This document shows, piece after piece, positions 12,297 through 22,974 of a stretch of DNA of 64,000 nucleotides (position 1 is its first letter; each line of letters begins with the position of its first letter). Origin of the DNA: Paragordius varius (lineage: Eukaryota; Nematomorpha); contig OZ176050.1 in the NCBI GenBank assembly GCA_964247055.1, positions 6,820,001 through 6,884,000 on the forward strand, in the 5' to 3' direction. The position numbers were made by a program, and so were the translations under genes. The notes beneath the pieces are model-generated. The model made no database searches and had not been told where the DNA came from. It was given only the letters and a program-made list of their open reading frames with translations.

Positions 12297-13454
12297 ATGT
12301 CTACCTCTGAAAAATGGTATGGTACCGAGGCTGGGAAAAGAACATTATCAAATTTTCTCCAATATGTTTGGGCCAAAGAATGTAAACCAGGTTCGGATAT
12401 TATAATTCATTTACCCAACGGAGGAAAATTTGAAGCACATCGTTTAATTTTAGCATGCAGCTCAAAATATTTTGAAAATCTATTGGCAATGGACGCAACA
12501 ATAAAAGATCATGATTTACATCCACAAACCGATCTTCCCGAATCCTATTGGGAGGATTCAGTCAGTCACAAGAAGGAACTTATATTAGGTCCACACACCC
12601 TGTTAAATATTGATTTATTTAAACACATTCTTAAATTCATGTATACTATGGAGATCGAAGTAACGCCTGAAACAGCTGACCGGTTTTGGGCCATAGGAGA
12701 AGTTCTCGGAATGCCACATCTTCAAAAGGTTTGTGTCGAAAAAGATAGTAAGTGCATGGAAAGAGGCCAAAAACTATTGGATACAGCCATCCCGGAAGAG
12801 CATAAGCATTGGGAGGCCCCCAAAAAAGTTTCCGATGCAGTAGGTGTCGAGCCCACTTCTTCGGTAACAAGTACAGCATCTACTGATACAGTGAAAGCTG
12901 TGCCTGAACCATCGCCTCCAAAAGAGGCCGCACTACCTGTTAAACCCCCTAGCCCAGTCAAACAACCAGAAATGGCACCACAAGCCAAACCTCCCAGTCC
13001 GACAAAACCGAGTGTCGAAGCACCTACGCCTGTTGCTCCAGCAGATGCTATTAAACCACCTAGTCCAGTTAAGCAGTCACTTTCTCCCGTGCCACCTGCT
13101 ACGGATAAGCCAATTACCCCAGAGCCACCCAAATCACCTGCTAAACTAAGCCCAGCCGAAGGGTCATCCACTGAAACAGCTACAACACCAGAACCTAGTG
13201 CAGCATCATCAGCAGAGGATACGACATCAGCAAGTGCAGATGAAAAGGACGATAAGAAAGATGACAAAAAAGGCAAAAAAGATGCCAAGGGGTCTGGCAA
13301 GTCGGAAGGCAAGGCCGGTGCCAAAAAAGGTGGTGAAAAAAAGAGTGAAGCAAAAAAATCGGACGGAAAAGAGAAAAAGGATAGTAGTAAAGCAAAGGCT
13401 AAAAAGGAAGATGGGAAAAAAGACTCAGCCAAAGGGGCCAAAAAGAAAAAATGA
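12297..13454 (+). CDS. BTB/POZ-domain protein with Pro-rich and Lys-rich tail
   Basis: Single-exon gene of 385 residues. Residues about 20-145 form a BTB/POZ domain: GSDIIIHLPNGGKFEAHRLI and ACSSKYFENLLA are the core B1-A2 region, and FKHILKFMYTMEIEVTPE the late helix/strand. Residues about 190-285 carry repeated KPPSPVKQ/PPSPTKPS motifs (possible proline-directed kinase or SH3 targets). Residues about 310-385 are almost only K, D, E, G, S and A. BTB domains dimerise and often recruit Cul3; there is no BACK, Kelch or zinc-finger partner here, so the function is open. The start ATG is the first in frame. A polyadenylation signal (AATAAA) lies at about 13504. The ORFs on other frames of this segment are shadows. 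Confidence 0.85.
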   Translation: MSTSEKWYGTEAGKRTLSNFLQYVWAKECKPGSDIIIHLPNGGKFEAHRLILACSSKYFENLLAMDATIKDHDLHPQTDLPESYWEDSVSHKKELILGPHTLLNIDLFKHILKFMYTMEIEVTPETADRFWAIGEVLGMPHLQKVCVEKDSKCMERGQKLLDTAIPEEHKHWEAPKKVSDAVGVEPTSSVTSTASTDTVKAVPEPSPPKEAALPVKPPSPVKQPEMAPQAKPPSPTKPSVEAPTPVAPADAIKPPSPVKQSLSPVPPATDKPITPEPPKSPAKLSPAEGSSTETATTPEPSAASSAEDTTSASADEKDDKKDDKKGKKDAKGSGKSEGKAGAKKGGEKKSEAKKSDGKEKKDSSKAKAKKEDGKKDSAKGAKKKK

Positions 13455-13513
13455 TTCCGTTTATATAGTCTTCTTACTTGGTAATGTTTTAATATTTTGT
13501 CTAAATAAATGAT

Positions 13514-14948
13514 CAATTTTACAATATAAAATGCTAATACATGGATAGATGATATTTATTGAGTATTACTATTGTAATATTGTAATTATTGGAATTTTTT
13601 TAAAATTAATTACCAGCTAAAGCCATATTAAAATGCAATTAGAATGAGTCTTTAGCAAACAATTTTTAAAGAAAAATCGATAAATCAATTAATGGCTAAA
13701 GGCATAGCTATAATAAACGTTATGTGAAAATATAATTAACTATCAAATTGGTTAAGATCAAATGTAGCATATTATTTAATTTGTACTTTTAACTGGCCTT
13801 GCAAAAAGGTGATGTGTAATCGGGTTAAAAAAATTTCTACAATAATCTGAATATTGAAAAAACTGGTGCCAATGCAAAGATTGTGTTATGAAGCATGTGA
13901 ACAAAATTTTATTTGCGATAGTTGTAAATATCGAAAAAAACATGTTTAAATTTTGTTAGGGAAACTCAATAATGGCATGAGGCTTTGGGTTCTCAGATAT
14001 GCCTTTTACCATTTAGAGGTGGTTTACACCCACATCCTTAATGTCTATTAGCATTGTACCTATTACCACATTGTAAATATTAAAACAAAGATTAAATATA
14101 CTTATGCGATAATACAAAGTTCAAAAAACTGGTGCATATACGAAGGTTTTGGACAAAAATTCGAAATGATATGGCCTAATAGGTGTTTTGAAAACGTGCC
14201 CCAAAGTCAGGTCATTATTACATAATGACGCATTTTACAAAGCCTGAAACCCTACCTAGCGGATTGAGGCGCCTGACGAAAATTTTTGCCTTTATACTAG
14301 GAACACTTAAAACTATTATTGATTTTATGAACAAAAAATGCCTTAAATTCACATTATTTTTTATGGTGGTCATTTTTAAAGAATATAGCGCTGCGGCTAT
14401 CTTTACAAAACCACGAAAATAAACTGATGTGATTGATAAGTATACATTAAAAAATATAATTCTATTAACTTCCGAGAAAATATTTTCCTAAATTTTTTTG
14501 CTTAAAAAAAGTTGTCCCTGCTGAAAACATTTCCAAAAGTAATCAAGATATATTTTTAATAGCCTTTTTTAACTCTTTATCTAGTATATCGATAATTTTT
14601 AAATTGAAAGTTCCAGCAAAGTGGTATCTGTTCTTTTTAATCTTGGGCAGTCTTTGTTGTTTTTCATTCAGAAATAAAAACTATTGAAAAAATCCAGAAA
14701 ATGCAAAACCATTATAATTATTTATTAGGGACTATGATTTATATTTCTGCTACTGGTTATTAAATTTTATTGTCATTTTTATTTTATAAACTGTATTGTT
14801 GTGGATACAATGTGAAAAAAGATTAAGATTTACAATTAAAAAAGCCTTTTTAGCCAATATTATTTCTCTTTTTTGTTATAATATTTTGCAAAAAATTATC
14901 AAAACTATCAATGAATTTTTACTCCACTCTCTCTGCATTTATATTAAA
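13514..14948. other. Intergenic, repeat-derived
   Basis: A+T-rich. Two related stretches (about 13795-13930 and 14100-14420) share AAAAAACTGGTGC-type motifs and a segment (GACGAAAATTTTTGCCTTTA) like the Helitron body repeats, so this is probably a decayed Helitron copy. No gene supported; the open frame at 14225-14422 falls in this repeat. Confidence 0.4.
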
Positions 14949-15963
14949 CTAGCGTAAATCTCGTGCTGCTATGCAGCCCGAGGAAGTCCTTTGGACTTTT
15001 TTTTTGGGGGGGGGGGCATTTTTGATTTTAAAAGCAATTTTAGTATGCGGCACGAAGTTTTAAAATGATTCACATAGTCTCATATTCTGATATTTGGCTC
15101 CAAAGGCAAGTTGTATCGATATGATGGCGCAGTTGTAGGCGGGTAGCCCCCTACCCAGAGGCCAATATAAAAATATGGTTAGATAAAAAAATTTGCCTTT
15201 ACCTGGAATAATCGTTCATTCCTAATAGTTTATGGAAGTATGGCTTCATAACTAAATAATAGTTCAATGATAGCGCATTTTTAGGGAGAGGGCCTATTTA
15301 ACGGCTAATTCAAAAAATCCGCTCGACTAAAATTTTTGACTTTTTACGGGTAATACTTTAAGCAACTATTGTACTCATACGGCCTGATAGGTTTTCTTAA
15401 ATTTAGCCCCAAAAGCACGCTATTTCAATATGACAGGTCAGTTTTTTGCGAGTAGCTCTTACTCAGCAGCTATCATCAAAGAAACGCTTGACTAAATTTT
15501 TTGACTTTAATCAGGGAATACGTGGAATCCATATTGAATTTTTACGGTCTCATACCTAGGGCGAAAAATAGATTTAAAAATTATATTTGTGGACTTTGTT
15601 TTTTGAAAAAATGGCATTTTACGGGGCGAGCGGGTAAAAAGAGGGCCTAAATTAAAAAAGCGAGACGACTATGTTCGGCGCAATCGAAAATAAGTAAACA
15701 AAAATCATATTAGAAATTGAATGATCCAACACGTTCTCCAGAAAATTGTCTCAAAGACACGATTTTTGTGGACTTCTGTTTTTAAAAAAAACCGTTTTTC
15801 ATACGGGGTGGGCCCGAACTGGAGGCCTATTTCAAAAAAAGGGCGAAGCTATTGCGGGGCATTCATTAATGATTATATTTTTTCGATGTTTGGATTTGAA
15901 TGGGTCTACCGCTTTTCCGGTACCAGATCACAAAGCCAGCATTTTCCATTTTTATAAATTAGA
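14949..15963 (-). mobile_element. Non-autonomous Helitron, reverse orientation
   Basis: On the minus strand it starts TCTAATTTATAAAAATGGAA (from 15963) after an A. It ends, through two hairpins (GTCCAAAGGAC; CTCGGGCTGC..GCAGCACGAG) and ATTTACG, with CTAG at 14949, before a T. The body has the same GGTAGCCCCCTACC and ATTTTTGACTTTTTACGGG repeat units as the element at 9715-11311. Open frames at 15721-16129 are translated repeat. A G-run lies at about 15005-15016 next to the hairpin. Confidence 0.75.
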
Positions 15964-16156
15964 TGATAAAAATTTTAAAGGTTTTATTAACAATCGTATA
16001 ATCCTATATATATATATGCCGGAAAAGATGCTTTATAAAATTTTACGGAAAGCAAAAACGTATTGGTCAAAATGTTTTATAAAGACATTAGTTAATATAT
16101 TCGTAATCTATTGTCAGATACTAGTATAATTGCAGGTACAAGAGAATCTTTTATAT

Positions 16157-16640
16157 TATACCATTTGTACTTCTAGAGTGTCCTTGAACACTTAAAGTTG
16201 GTCCTTTAACTTTTTTGATTTGTTATTGGCTTTTATCAAACAAATCGTTTAACATTAATATATTTTATTATTTATAACCTATTCTCTTGATATTACCAAA
16301 TTTTTTAATCACTTTTGATCATTCAGAAACTATATATCGTTATTTAGTTTTAAAATTTCAATAAGATTTCAACATAATAGTTAGAAACAAATTGGGCTTT
16401 TAATCACATTAATTTTAATTGAAAAAATATCTTATAAATCTTGAAAATTAGGTTAAAAATTAATAAAATAAATAAATCCATGCAAAATTTATGGTCAAAT
16501 TCAAACTTATATATTTAAGGACCAACTTGAGAAATTTTGAAGGACCAATTTGAAGTGTTCAAGGACCAACTCGAAGTGTTCAATTGAAATATTCAAGGAT
16601 CAAATTGAGGTGTTCAGGACCTCTTGACAAATGGTATATA
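16157..16640. mobile_element. MITE, family M1 (TATACCATTT termini), copy 1
   Basis: Starts TATACCATTTGTACTTC and ends as its inverse, AAATGGTATA. Each arm is built of short direct repeats such as CTTGAACACTTAAAGTTGGT and its inverse CAAGGACCAACTCGAAGTGT. Other copies: 30349-30704, 40300-40402 (partial), 41703-42301, 58339-58728. No coding capacity. Confidence 0.75.
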
Positions 16641-16669
16641 ATGTTCATGCTCTATGAACGCACTATTGT

Positions 16670-17901
16670 TACACTGTGTGCAAAGAGAGTCATTTTGATT
16701 TAACGAAAAATTCTTTTTTTCATGTTTATGACCAGCATATTCATTTGCCGCAAATTTTTTTATTTGTTGACAACCTAGTTTTTGAAATATTGAGAGAAAA
16801 TCGAAATCGGGCAAAAAGTGAAAATTAAGGATAATTATGGATAATTTAAAAAATAATGATAAAATCTAAAATATTATCGTTTATTATTATTTTAGGTTTC
16901 AATATATAAATAGCCTAAAATCATATAATTAGGGTTTCTTTAAAATATTAAGTCATAAGATGGCGTTTTTATTTTATTACACTTAAAAGACAAAAAAAAA
17001 TTTAGTGAAACTATATTAAAATAATTTTTTTTAATTATTTACTACCTGGACTCACTATTAAAATCTTAACATTCATATTTTATTCAGGAAAATAAACTTC
17101 TATATCAAAATAAAATCAAAAATATTGTTTTTTATTTTTGCATTTTGTCATCTGGTTTATGAGTGTATAAAAAATTCTGTTTTATTTTGGATTCTTACAT
17201 GATTAGGCATTATTAAGTATATAATTTATGCAAAATAGGATTTAAAAGTAGTGTAATATCAACCAACAATCCGTACAAATCCCAATTAATTTGTCATAAA
17301 ACAGACTTGTTACAGAAAATTCTAAGGATTGTTGGTTGATATTCCACTGCATAAATTATATACTTAATAATGCCTAATCATGTAAGAATCCAAAATAAAA
17401 CAGTATAAATTTTTTATACACTCATAAACCAGATAACAAAAAAATGCAAAAATAAAAAACAATATTTTTGATTTTATTTTGATATAGAAGTTTATTTTCC
17501 TGAATAAAATATGAATGTTAAGATTTTAATAGTGGTGTGGGTAATAAATAATTAAAAAAAATTATTTTAATATAGTTTCATTAAATATTTTTGCCTTATA
17601 CGTGTAATAAAAGAAAAACGCCATCTTTTGACCTGAAAATTTTAAAGAACTCTAATTATATGATTTTAGGCTATTTATATATTGAAAATATCTCCTAAAA
17701 TATTAATAAACGATAATATTTCAGATTTTATCATTATTTTTTGAATTATTCTTAATTTTCACTTTTTGCCAGATTTCGATTTTCTCTCAATATTTGAACT
17801 AGGTTGTCCACAAATAAAAAATGCGGCAAATGAATACGCTGGTCATAAGCTATCTCATGAAAAAAAATTTTTTTTAAAATTTTTTTTGCACACAGTGTTA
17901 T
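16670..17901. mobile_element. Large palindromic foldback element
   Basis: Two inverted arms of roughly 600 and 575 bp (16670-17268 and 17326-17901) around a loop of about 57 bp. Outer ends are ACACTGTGTGCAAA and TTTGCACACAGTGT; inner ends are TATCAACCAACAATCC and GGATTGTTGGTTGATA. Arms match closely along most of their length with a few small gaps, suggesting a fairly young insertion. TTA flanks both ends and may be the target duplication. No gene: the open frame at 16614-16814 lies in the left arm. Confidence 0.85.
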
Positions 17902-18147
17902 AGATATTTATAATCTATTATTAAATTTATAAACTGATAGTTTTAGTTTATGCGTTATCACTTTTATATAATTGCAGATCCTCGACAAAATAAAAAAATA
18001 TTATTTTATTTTGGTATATAAAATCACCCCAAGTAAATTAGGACAAAAAAATGAAAAGGTAATGAAATTATTTCATCTGTAAAATTATAACTAACTGTGG
18101 TTTATGGTTAGGAGTATTTTTATGCAATAAATTTCTTTAGAACGAAT
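17902..18147. other. Spacer between foldback element and tRNA gene
   Basis: A+T-rich, no gene or repeat recognised. Confidence 0.5.
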
Positions 18148-18152
18148 AAAAA
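18148..18152 (-). terminator. RNA polymerase III terminator of tRNA-Val
   Basis: Run of five T on the minus strand two bases past the tRNA 3' end. Confidence 0.75.
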
Positions 18153-18154
18153 GT

Positions 18155-18226
18155 GTTTCTGCCCGGGATCGAACCGGGGACCTTGTGCGTGTGAAGCACA
18201 CGTGATAACCACTACACTACAGAAAC
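18155..18226 (-). tRNA. tRNA-Val (anticodon CAC)
   Basis: 72-nt gene on the minus strand with a perfect 7-bp acceptor stem (GTTTCTG/CAGAAAC), D arm GTGTAGTGGTTATCAC, anticodon stem-loop TGTGC-TTCACAC-GCACA (anticodon CAC) and T arm CCCGG-TTCGATC-CCGGG. No intron and no encoded CCA, as normal for eukaryotes. The internal A box (TAGTGTAGTGG) and B box (GGTTCGATCC) are intact. It ends 40 bp upstream of the divergently oriented GINS1 start. Confidence 0.97.
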
Positions 18227-18265
18227 ATCAGTTTAACGTTCTAAAAAAACTTTTTATATACTACA

Positions 18266-18978
18266 ATGGATTTTAATTGCAAAGATGCTTTTGACCTAAT
18301 TAAAGATTTGGAGAGTGATGAGCTTAAGCCCTTTGATGTAATTAACTATTAATATTTTAGGAAGAAAAAATTAAAAAAATATATGATCAAATGATGGTTT
18401 TGTACAGAGCGAATCAGATTGATGCGTATATATTTATTTAATTTTTGTGAAACTTCGATTAATGAAATAGCGCACTACACAACGATATTAGCAAGACATT
18501 CTGCCTTAGAAAGAAATAAACGATGTTTATTAAATTATATGTATATTTGTCCGTAATTTAAAGTTATTTTCGGCTTCAAAAAATTCAGCATGCCCGCTGG
18601 GATTATGGATTTGTTTTGCCTAATATAATTCTCCAAAATATGAGTGATACCGAAGTTATTATGCATATAAATCCAGGTAAATTGGTATAAAAGTTACAAT
18701 CAACTCATAAACACGCTTTTATCAGATTCGGGATTTACCGAACTTGGATCCGATATGATTTTTTCGAAAATACCCCCTAAATCGTCACTAATAAAAGTTT
18801 TCTTTATTACAACCGATAGGTTCGCTGCCTTAAAGATTTCGATTATGAAAAAGATGATGGAGAAATTATTAGTTTCAAAACTCATTCTCAAGTTTTTATA
18901 AATTTATTTTAGCATTTCCTACCTCGATCAATTTGTCAACAATTTATCAACCAAGGATTTTTACAACACATATATTAA
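18266..18978 (+). CDS. GINS1: GINS complex subunit 1 (PSF1)
   Basis: Seven exons (18266-18337, 18361-18425, 18448-18540, 18564-18654, 18677-18796, 18820-18891, 18913-18978) give 192 residues; human PSF1 has 196. Landmarks: RHSALERNKRCLLNY (62-76), HARWDYGFVLPN in the A domain, and C-terminal B-domain blocks KVRCLKDFD (147-155) and HFLPRS (172-177), all collinear with human PSF1. GINS with Cdc45 and MCM2-7 is the replicative helicase; the PSF1 B domain is needed for DNA polymerase epsilon/CMG contacts. All six introns are 21-23 nt (23, 22, 23, 22, 23, 21). Intron 2 (18426-18447) ends TG rather than AG. The stop codon overlaps that of the convergent Ly6 gene. Identity is secure. Confidence 0.95.
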
Positions 18979-19472
18979 AAATAATTTATTATGTTTATAA
19001 TTATAAAAGAGGAAAATAATAAAAATAAATTTAAGTTTTGATTTGATGCATTATTACAATTATCATGTTCATCACAAATACAATAGTAAATATGGCGTTT
19101 TGAAATTGATTGCGTTATAAACGGGTCTCCTGGTCTTATTAATTTTTGCGTCGCATTTTTGCATCCCCTATAGGGATTTGTAGGAAAAATATCTTTATAA
19201 GCCAATTTCACTGTTTGAAGACATCCTCTATGATATGTAATTTGAGCTAAAAAATTAGAAAAATATAAACCATTTTCGGCATCAATAACTTTTACACATT
19301 GATCATTTTCTTCGCATTTTTGTGAAGGACAAAGTTCCCATTTAAAATTATGCCCTGAACCAGGATACGGTGATGAACACGTATAGCATGATATTTGTAG
19401 TGAACAATTAACTTTCGTATAGAAAAATAGAGTACACCAAATGCACCACCTCAGAAAATTTGAATTTGACAT
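18975..19472 (-). CDS. Ly6/uPAR (three-finger) GPI-anchored protein
   Basis: Single-exon gene of 165 residues. N-terminal signal peptide (about residues 1-24, hydrophobic WCIWCTLFFYTKVNC), then one Ly6/three-finger domain with ten cysteines from SCYTC to the diagnostic CDEHDNCNN ending, and a C-terminal hydrophobic tail (NLFLLFSSFIIINIINYF) after NASNQN, fitting GPI attachment. Such proteins sit on the outer plasma membrane and modulate receptors or channels; invertebrate quiver/sleepless proteins are relatives, but no orthology is claimed. It lies tail to tail with GINS1: the two stop codons overlap at 18975-18978, so the 3' UTR must run antisense into GINS1. Confidence 0.85.
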   Translation of the reverse strand: MSNSNFLRWCIWCTLFFYTKVNCSLQISCYTCSSPYPGSGHNFKWELCPSQKCEENDQCVKVIDAENGLYFSNFLAQITYHRGCLQTVKLAYKDIFPTNPYRGCKNATQKLIRPGDPFITQSISKRHIYYCICDEHDNCNNASNQNLNLFLLFSSFIIINIINYF

Positions 19473-19963
19473 TTTTGTATGTATGAAAATAACACCATTT
19501 TTTAAATCTACCAGTATGTTTAAAATCTGGATGTTTAAAAATATATTTTGTCAAAATATATAATCTGATAGGTAAATGTTGTTTGAAATCGAGAGAGCTT
19601 ATGGTTTTGGGCCTTACACAGTTTTAAAAAATTTATTATTTTTAGTAACTGCCCTATATTAAAAAATCGCAAAATTTACTCACAATATGATAAATGTATT
19701 ATTGGGAAACCTAAAAGCATGTCAAAAATACCCTTAAACCTTTGTTACTTTTTGGGGTAGTATTGTAGGCAAGAGCTTTAATTCCATTTAACACCCCAGA
19801 TAATATTTAAGTTAATATTTTTGAAAATGGGCCCGATTTAAAAAAAACTTCTTTAATCATTATTAGCATGATTCAATTTTCTTTTATTTGTGTAAAACTT
19901 CAAAATTTTTCACCGCAATATTTAGTTTTATATTAACACTTGGTTACAACAAATTCTTCAGTC
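19473..19963. other. Upstream region of the Ly6 gene, repeat-bearing
   Basis: A stretch at about 19580-19860 (TTATGGTTTTGGGCCTTACA) resembles an end of foldback family F3. No gene seen. Confidence 0.35.
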
Positions 19964-20476
19964 CTTCGATATAAATTGGAGTAGGTAGATACTCCGGGCT
20001 TGTTTAAAATTAAATATGGAATCAATTGAAACCATGGCTAAATTTTCGCATAACATTGAAAACACTAATATAAGAAATATTCATTAAAAAATACTTGATA
20101 TCACTTATTCAGACGTCAAACCCAAAGATAATAATTTAGCCAACATGACATGTGTGCCTAATACAAAAATAATGCAAAATTTACCACTTTTACTGTTTAA
20201 TTTTAAATGTGATTTTAATAAAAAATAAACATATTTTAGGCTTAGAATAAAAACACGGCAAATATGTAGGAAAACAAAAATGGCGCCGAAGTAGTTTAAT
20301 ACAGAAGTTTTTATCAATAGATTTTATTTAGATATTTTGGCTAATTAATATATTTTTTATTAGGATAGAAGCATAATTTAAATGAAAACCGTTTCTTTCA
20401 GGATTTTTTTAAAAATATCAACATAAATATTTTCTGGGGTATTTGGATACGCCAATTTGAATTAAAGTATTAAGGA
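19964..20476. mobile_element. MITE-like element, family F2, copy 2 (inverted)
   Basis: Ends TCCTTCGATATAAATTGGAG with ACTCCGGG at the left and CTGGGGTATTTGGATACGCC with AATTTGAATTAAAG at the right. The interior matches the copy at 7136-7672 on the opposite strand. The open frame at 20105-20317 is inside it and not a gene. Confidence 0.6.
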
Positions 20477-20628
20477 TTCCTTACTTATTTTCGATCATTG
20501 TATTTGGGGGTATTAGAATTGATAAGCTGCTGTGTTGAAGGTTGAAGATATAATTAACTATATTTCTTTTCATTGTATATACACAGTGTCCAAATCGAGG
20601 GTCATGAAAAATATCTTGATGTATTAAA

Positions 20629-21704
20629 TATGTTTTGATAAAAAAAAATCAGGAATTGATGGTCCTTTTGGTTTTGGGCTACAAGTGTTTTAAGAAAGTT
20701 ATCAAAACTTTTGCGTCGTGTCTATATCAGAAAATAGCGAAGTTTGCGCACAATTTTTATTAAAATTTTTTTGGTGAAAGCTAAATGCTTCAATCCAAAA
20801 AACCTATAAAAAGCAAATTTTTTAAAAAAAAATTTGATGTGGGCTCCGAAAGTCCCAATTTTTTTCGCTCTTAAAAATGGCCTAGATTTCTAAAATAAAA
20901 CGCAAAACTGCAGAGCTTGCGCGATAAAAATTTTATATATATGCTAAATTTTGATATCGACTAAAAATATTAGAGAAATTCATACTTCAAAAATTTATTT
21001 TTTATTTGAAGCATACTATATACTATTTTGAAGCATTATGGAAGAGGTATAAAATCGCTTTAAGACATTATTGAAACACTTTATATAATTTGAGGACGCT
21101 AAACCTTTCACCTCAGAATTTCAATTGAAACATTCGTTTGACTTTAAGATTATGTGAAATCAAATTTGGGTTTTTTATCCAAAAATGCACCAAAATTTTA
21201 AAGCAAACGAATTATTGATCTGTGAAAATTGTTTTTATGATGTCTTAAAACGTTTTTATACCGTTTCCATAATGCCTCAAAATAGTAAAAATTACGTAAT
21301 AAAACAAAAATTAAATTTTTGAAAAAAAGTAAATATTTTTGAAAAAATATTTTTTGTTTATTTAAAATTTTTATCGCGCAATCTCTGCATTTTTGTGCTT
21401 TAAGGAAAACTAGTTCTTTTAGAAGGCGAAAAAATTGGGACTTTCGGAGCCCACATCAAAAAAAATTATTTTTTAAAATATGTTTTGGTTTCTATAGGTA
21501 GCTTATGATAAATTTTAGTGATATATTTTGGAAAGAAGCATTAAGCTTTTGTCCAAAAAGATTATCACAAAAATATGCCAAAATTTGACCATTTTCTGAT
21601 ATGGGGCGCCTGCCACAAAAGTGTAAATAACTTTCTTAAAACACTTAGAAGCCCACAACCAAAAGCACCAAGAGATTCCAGATACATTTTTCTATCGATA
21701 ATAT
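20629..21704. mobile_element. Foldback element, family F3, most complete copy
   Basis: Long inverted arms (about 20629-21010 and 21300-21704): GTGGGCTCCGAAAGTCCCAA at about 20840 is mirrored by TTGGGACTTTCGGAGCCCAC at about 21440, and GCGCGATAAAAATTT by AAATTTTTATCGCGC. Outer ends are GGTCCTTTTGGTTTTGGGCT and AGCCCACAACCAAAAGCACC (approximate). No coding capacity. Fragments at 6430-7095, 11835-11990 and probably 27400-27790. Confidence 0.75.
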
Positions 21705-22735
21705 ATATATATATATATATATTTCTTTTATTTTTTGTGTACAATTTATAGATAAAGTCGTGTCGATTTATCGCTTTTTCGTAGGAAAATGTTTGCTCTG
21801 TTGCGAAGGATATAAGATATCTTAATAAAAAGTTTGAGACCTGAGTTTCTGCCCAGCGCTACAAAGGCTTAGCTTTCCTTTTTATTCCACATTACCTATC
21901 ATTATACGATATTCTAAATTTTGACCATAAGGGTGACTCCAAAATATAATTTTCGACGTTGTATAAAAAAGCTTTTTGGCAGTTTTCCAGAGTCAAAAAT
22001 TGCGATGGGTCTAAAACTAAATTTAAAAATTTTTTTATCTGACGTTTTTAACAAAATCAATAATGCGCCTAAAAGAGGAAAGAATGCATATTTTGGAAAT
22101 TGGCCCAACATTTTAGACATTTTTAAAAATGAATTTAAAATCGGTTTGGGGTAAAATTACCCCAGTAATGAAGTGATAAATAGTTGATAAAATATGCAAA
22201 ATTACGCAGGGGGCTATAAAAACTATTTGATGTATCTATATACATTCAGGATTCCATTGTGCTTTTGATTCGGGCCTAAGTCATCAACGAAAATATTTAC
22301 ACTCTTGTTGTAATTGTCTTATATTGAAAATCGTAAATAACAAAATTTAAATATTCATTTCGAAAAACATTAAAATACATAGTAACCAATATTTAAAAGG
22401 CAAAATAATATTTTTATTATTTTGTTAAATGTGAGCCTCAGAAGTCCTAATTGGCCCCTAAATGTGTCAGTTTTCTTAAAACAAAGCAAAAATGCCCAGA
22501 TTACGCGATAAAAATATTTAATATAAAATTTATTAAAATATAATAAAAAAATTATGAGAAATCGCATAGAAAAATTAAATTTTTAAATTTTAAAGCATAT
22601 TTATGTTATTTGAATAATAGTAGAAACAATGTTAAAACGCTTTAAAATATTTTTATAACACTTTTACTATAAAATCCAATGACACTAAACAATATTCATA
22701 GAATTTACTAAAACATTTGTTTTTTTTAATTAAGT
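21705..22735. other. Intergenic, A+T-rich with F3-like pieces
   Basis: Begins with a (TA)n tract. A stretch at 22430-22510 (GTGAGCCTCAGAAGTCCTAA; GCCCAGATTACGCGATAAAA) is a worn F3 arm. The two overlapping open frames at 21914-22154 show no recognisable domain. Confidence 0.35.
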
Positions 22736-22750
22736 ATATGCTTAGCAGGC

Positions 22751-22974
22751 CTGATGTTGATATTCGATAATTATATTTTAACCGAAATATCCTTTACTAA
22801 GAATCCAATTACAAGTTATTTCTGGGATAAAAAAACTCGAAAAATACACCATTTATTAAAAGGGAATGAAGTAAGTGGTAAAGGCTCTCACAATCTGTTT
22901 TCATATCGATAAAATATATTAGCCATTGTGCAAATAATCATCACCAATGCTTTAGCCGAAGTTCATCAAATATA
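22751..22974 (+). CDS. Unidentified coding-like segment (possible C-terminal exons)
   Basis: An open frame from 22751 reads MLIFDNYILTEISFTKNPIT then SYFWDKKTRKIHHLLKGNEVSG. Splicing a possible 45-nt intron (GTAAAG...TATTAG, about 22883-22927) would continue it with AIVQIIITNALAEVHQI and a TAA. Composition looks more protein-like than the surroundings, but I do not recognise the family and no upstream exon was found. It could be a real short gene, a relic or chance. Confidence 0.22.

Noticed and set aside
12722-13516. Minus-strand ORF of 264 residues opposite the BTB gene
   Set aside because: Antisense shadow of the repetitive Pro/Lys codons of the BTB protein; no domain, and the plus-strand BTB domain is certain. 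The same applies to 13195-13395 and 13198-13512.
18661-18700. Apparent frameshift in GINS1 before WYKSYNQL
   Set aside because: Resolved by a 22-nt intron at 18655-18676 that restores MSDTEVNWYKSYN, matching PSF1.
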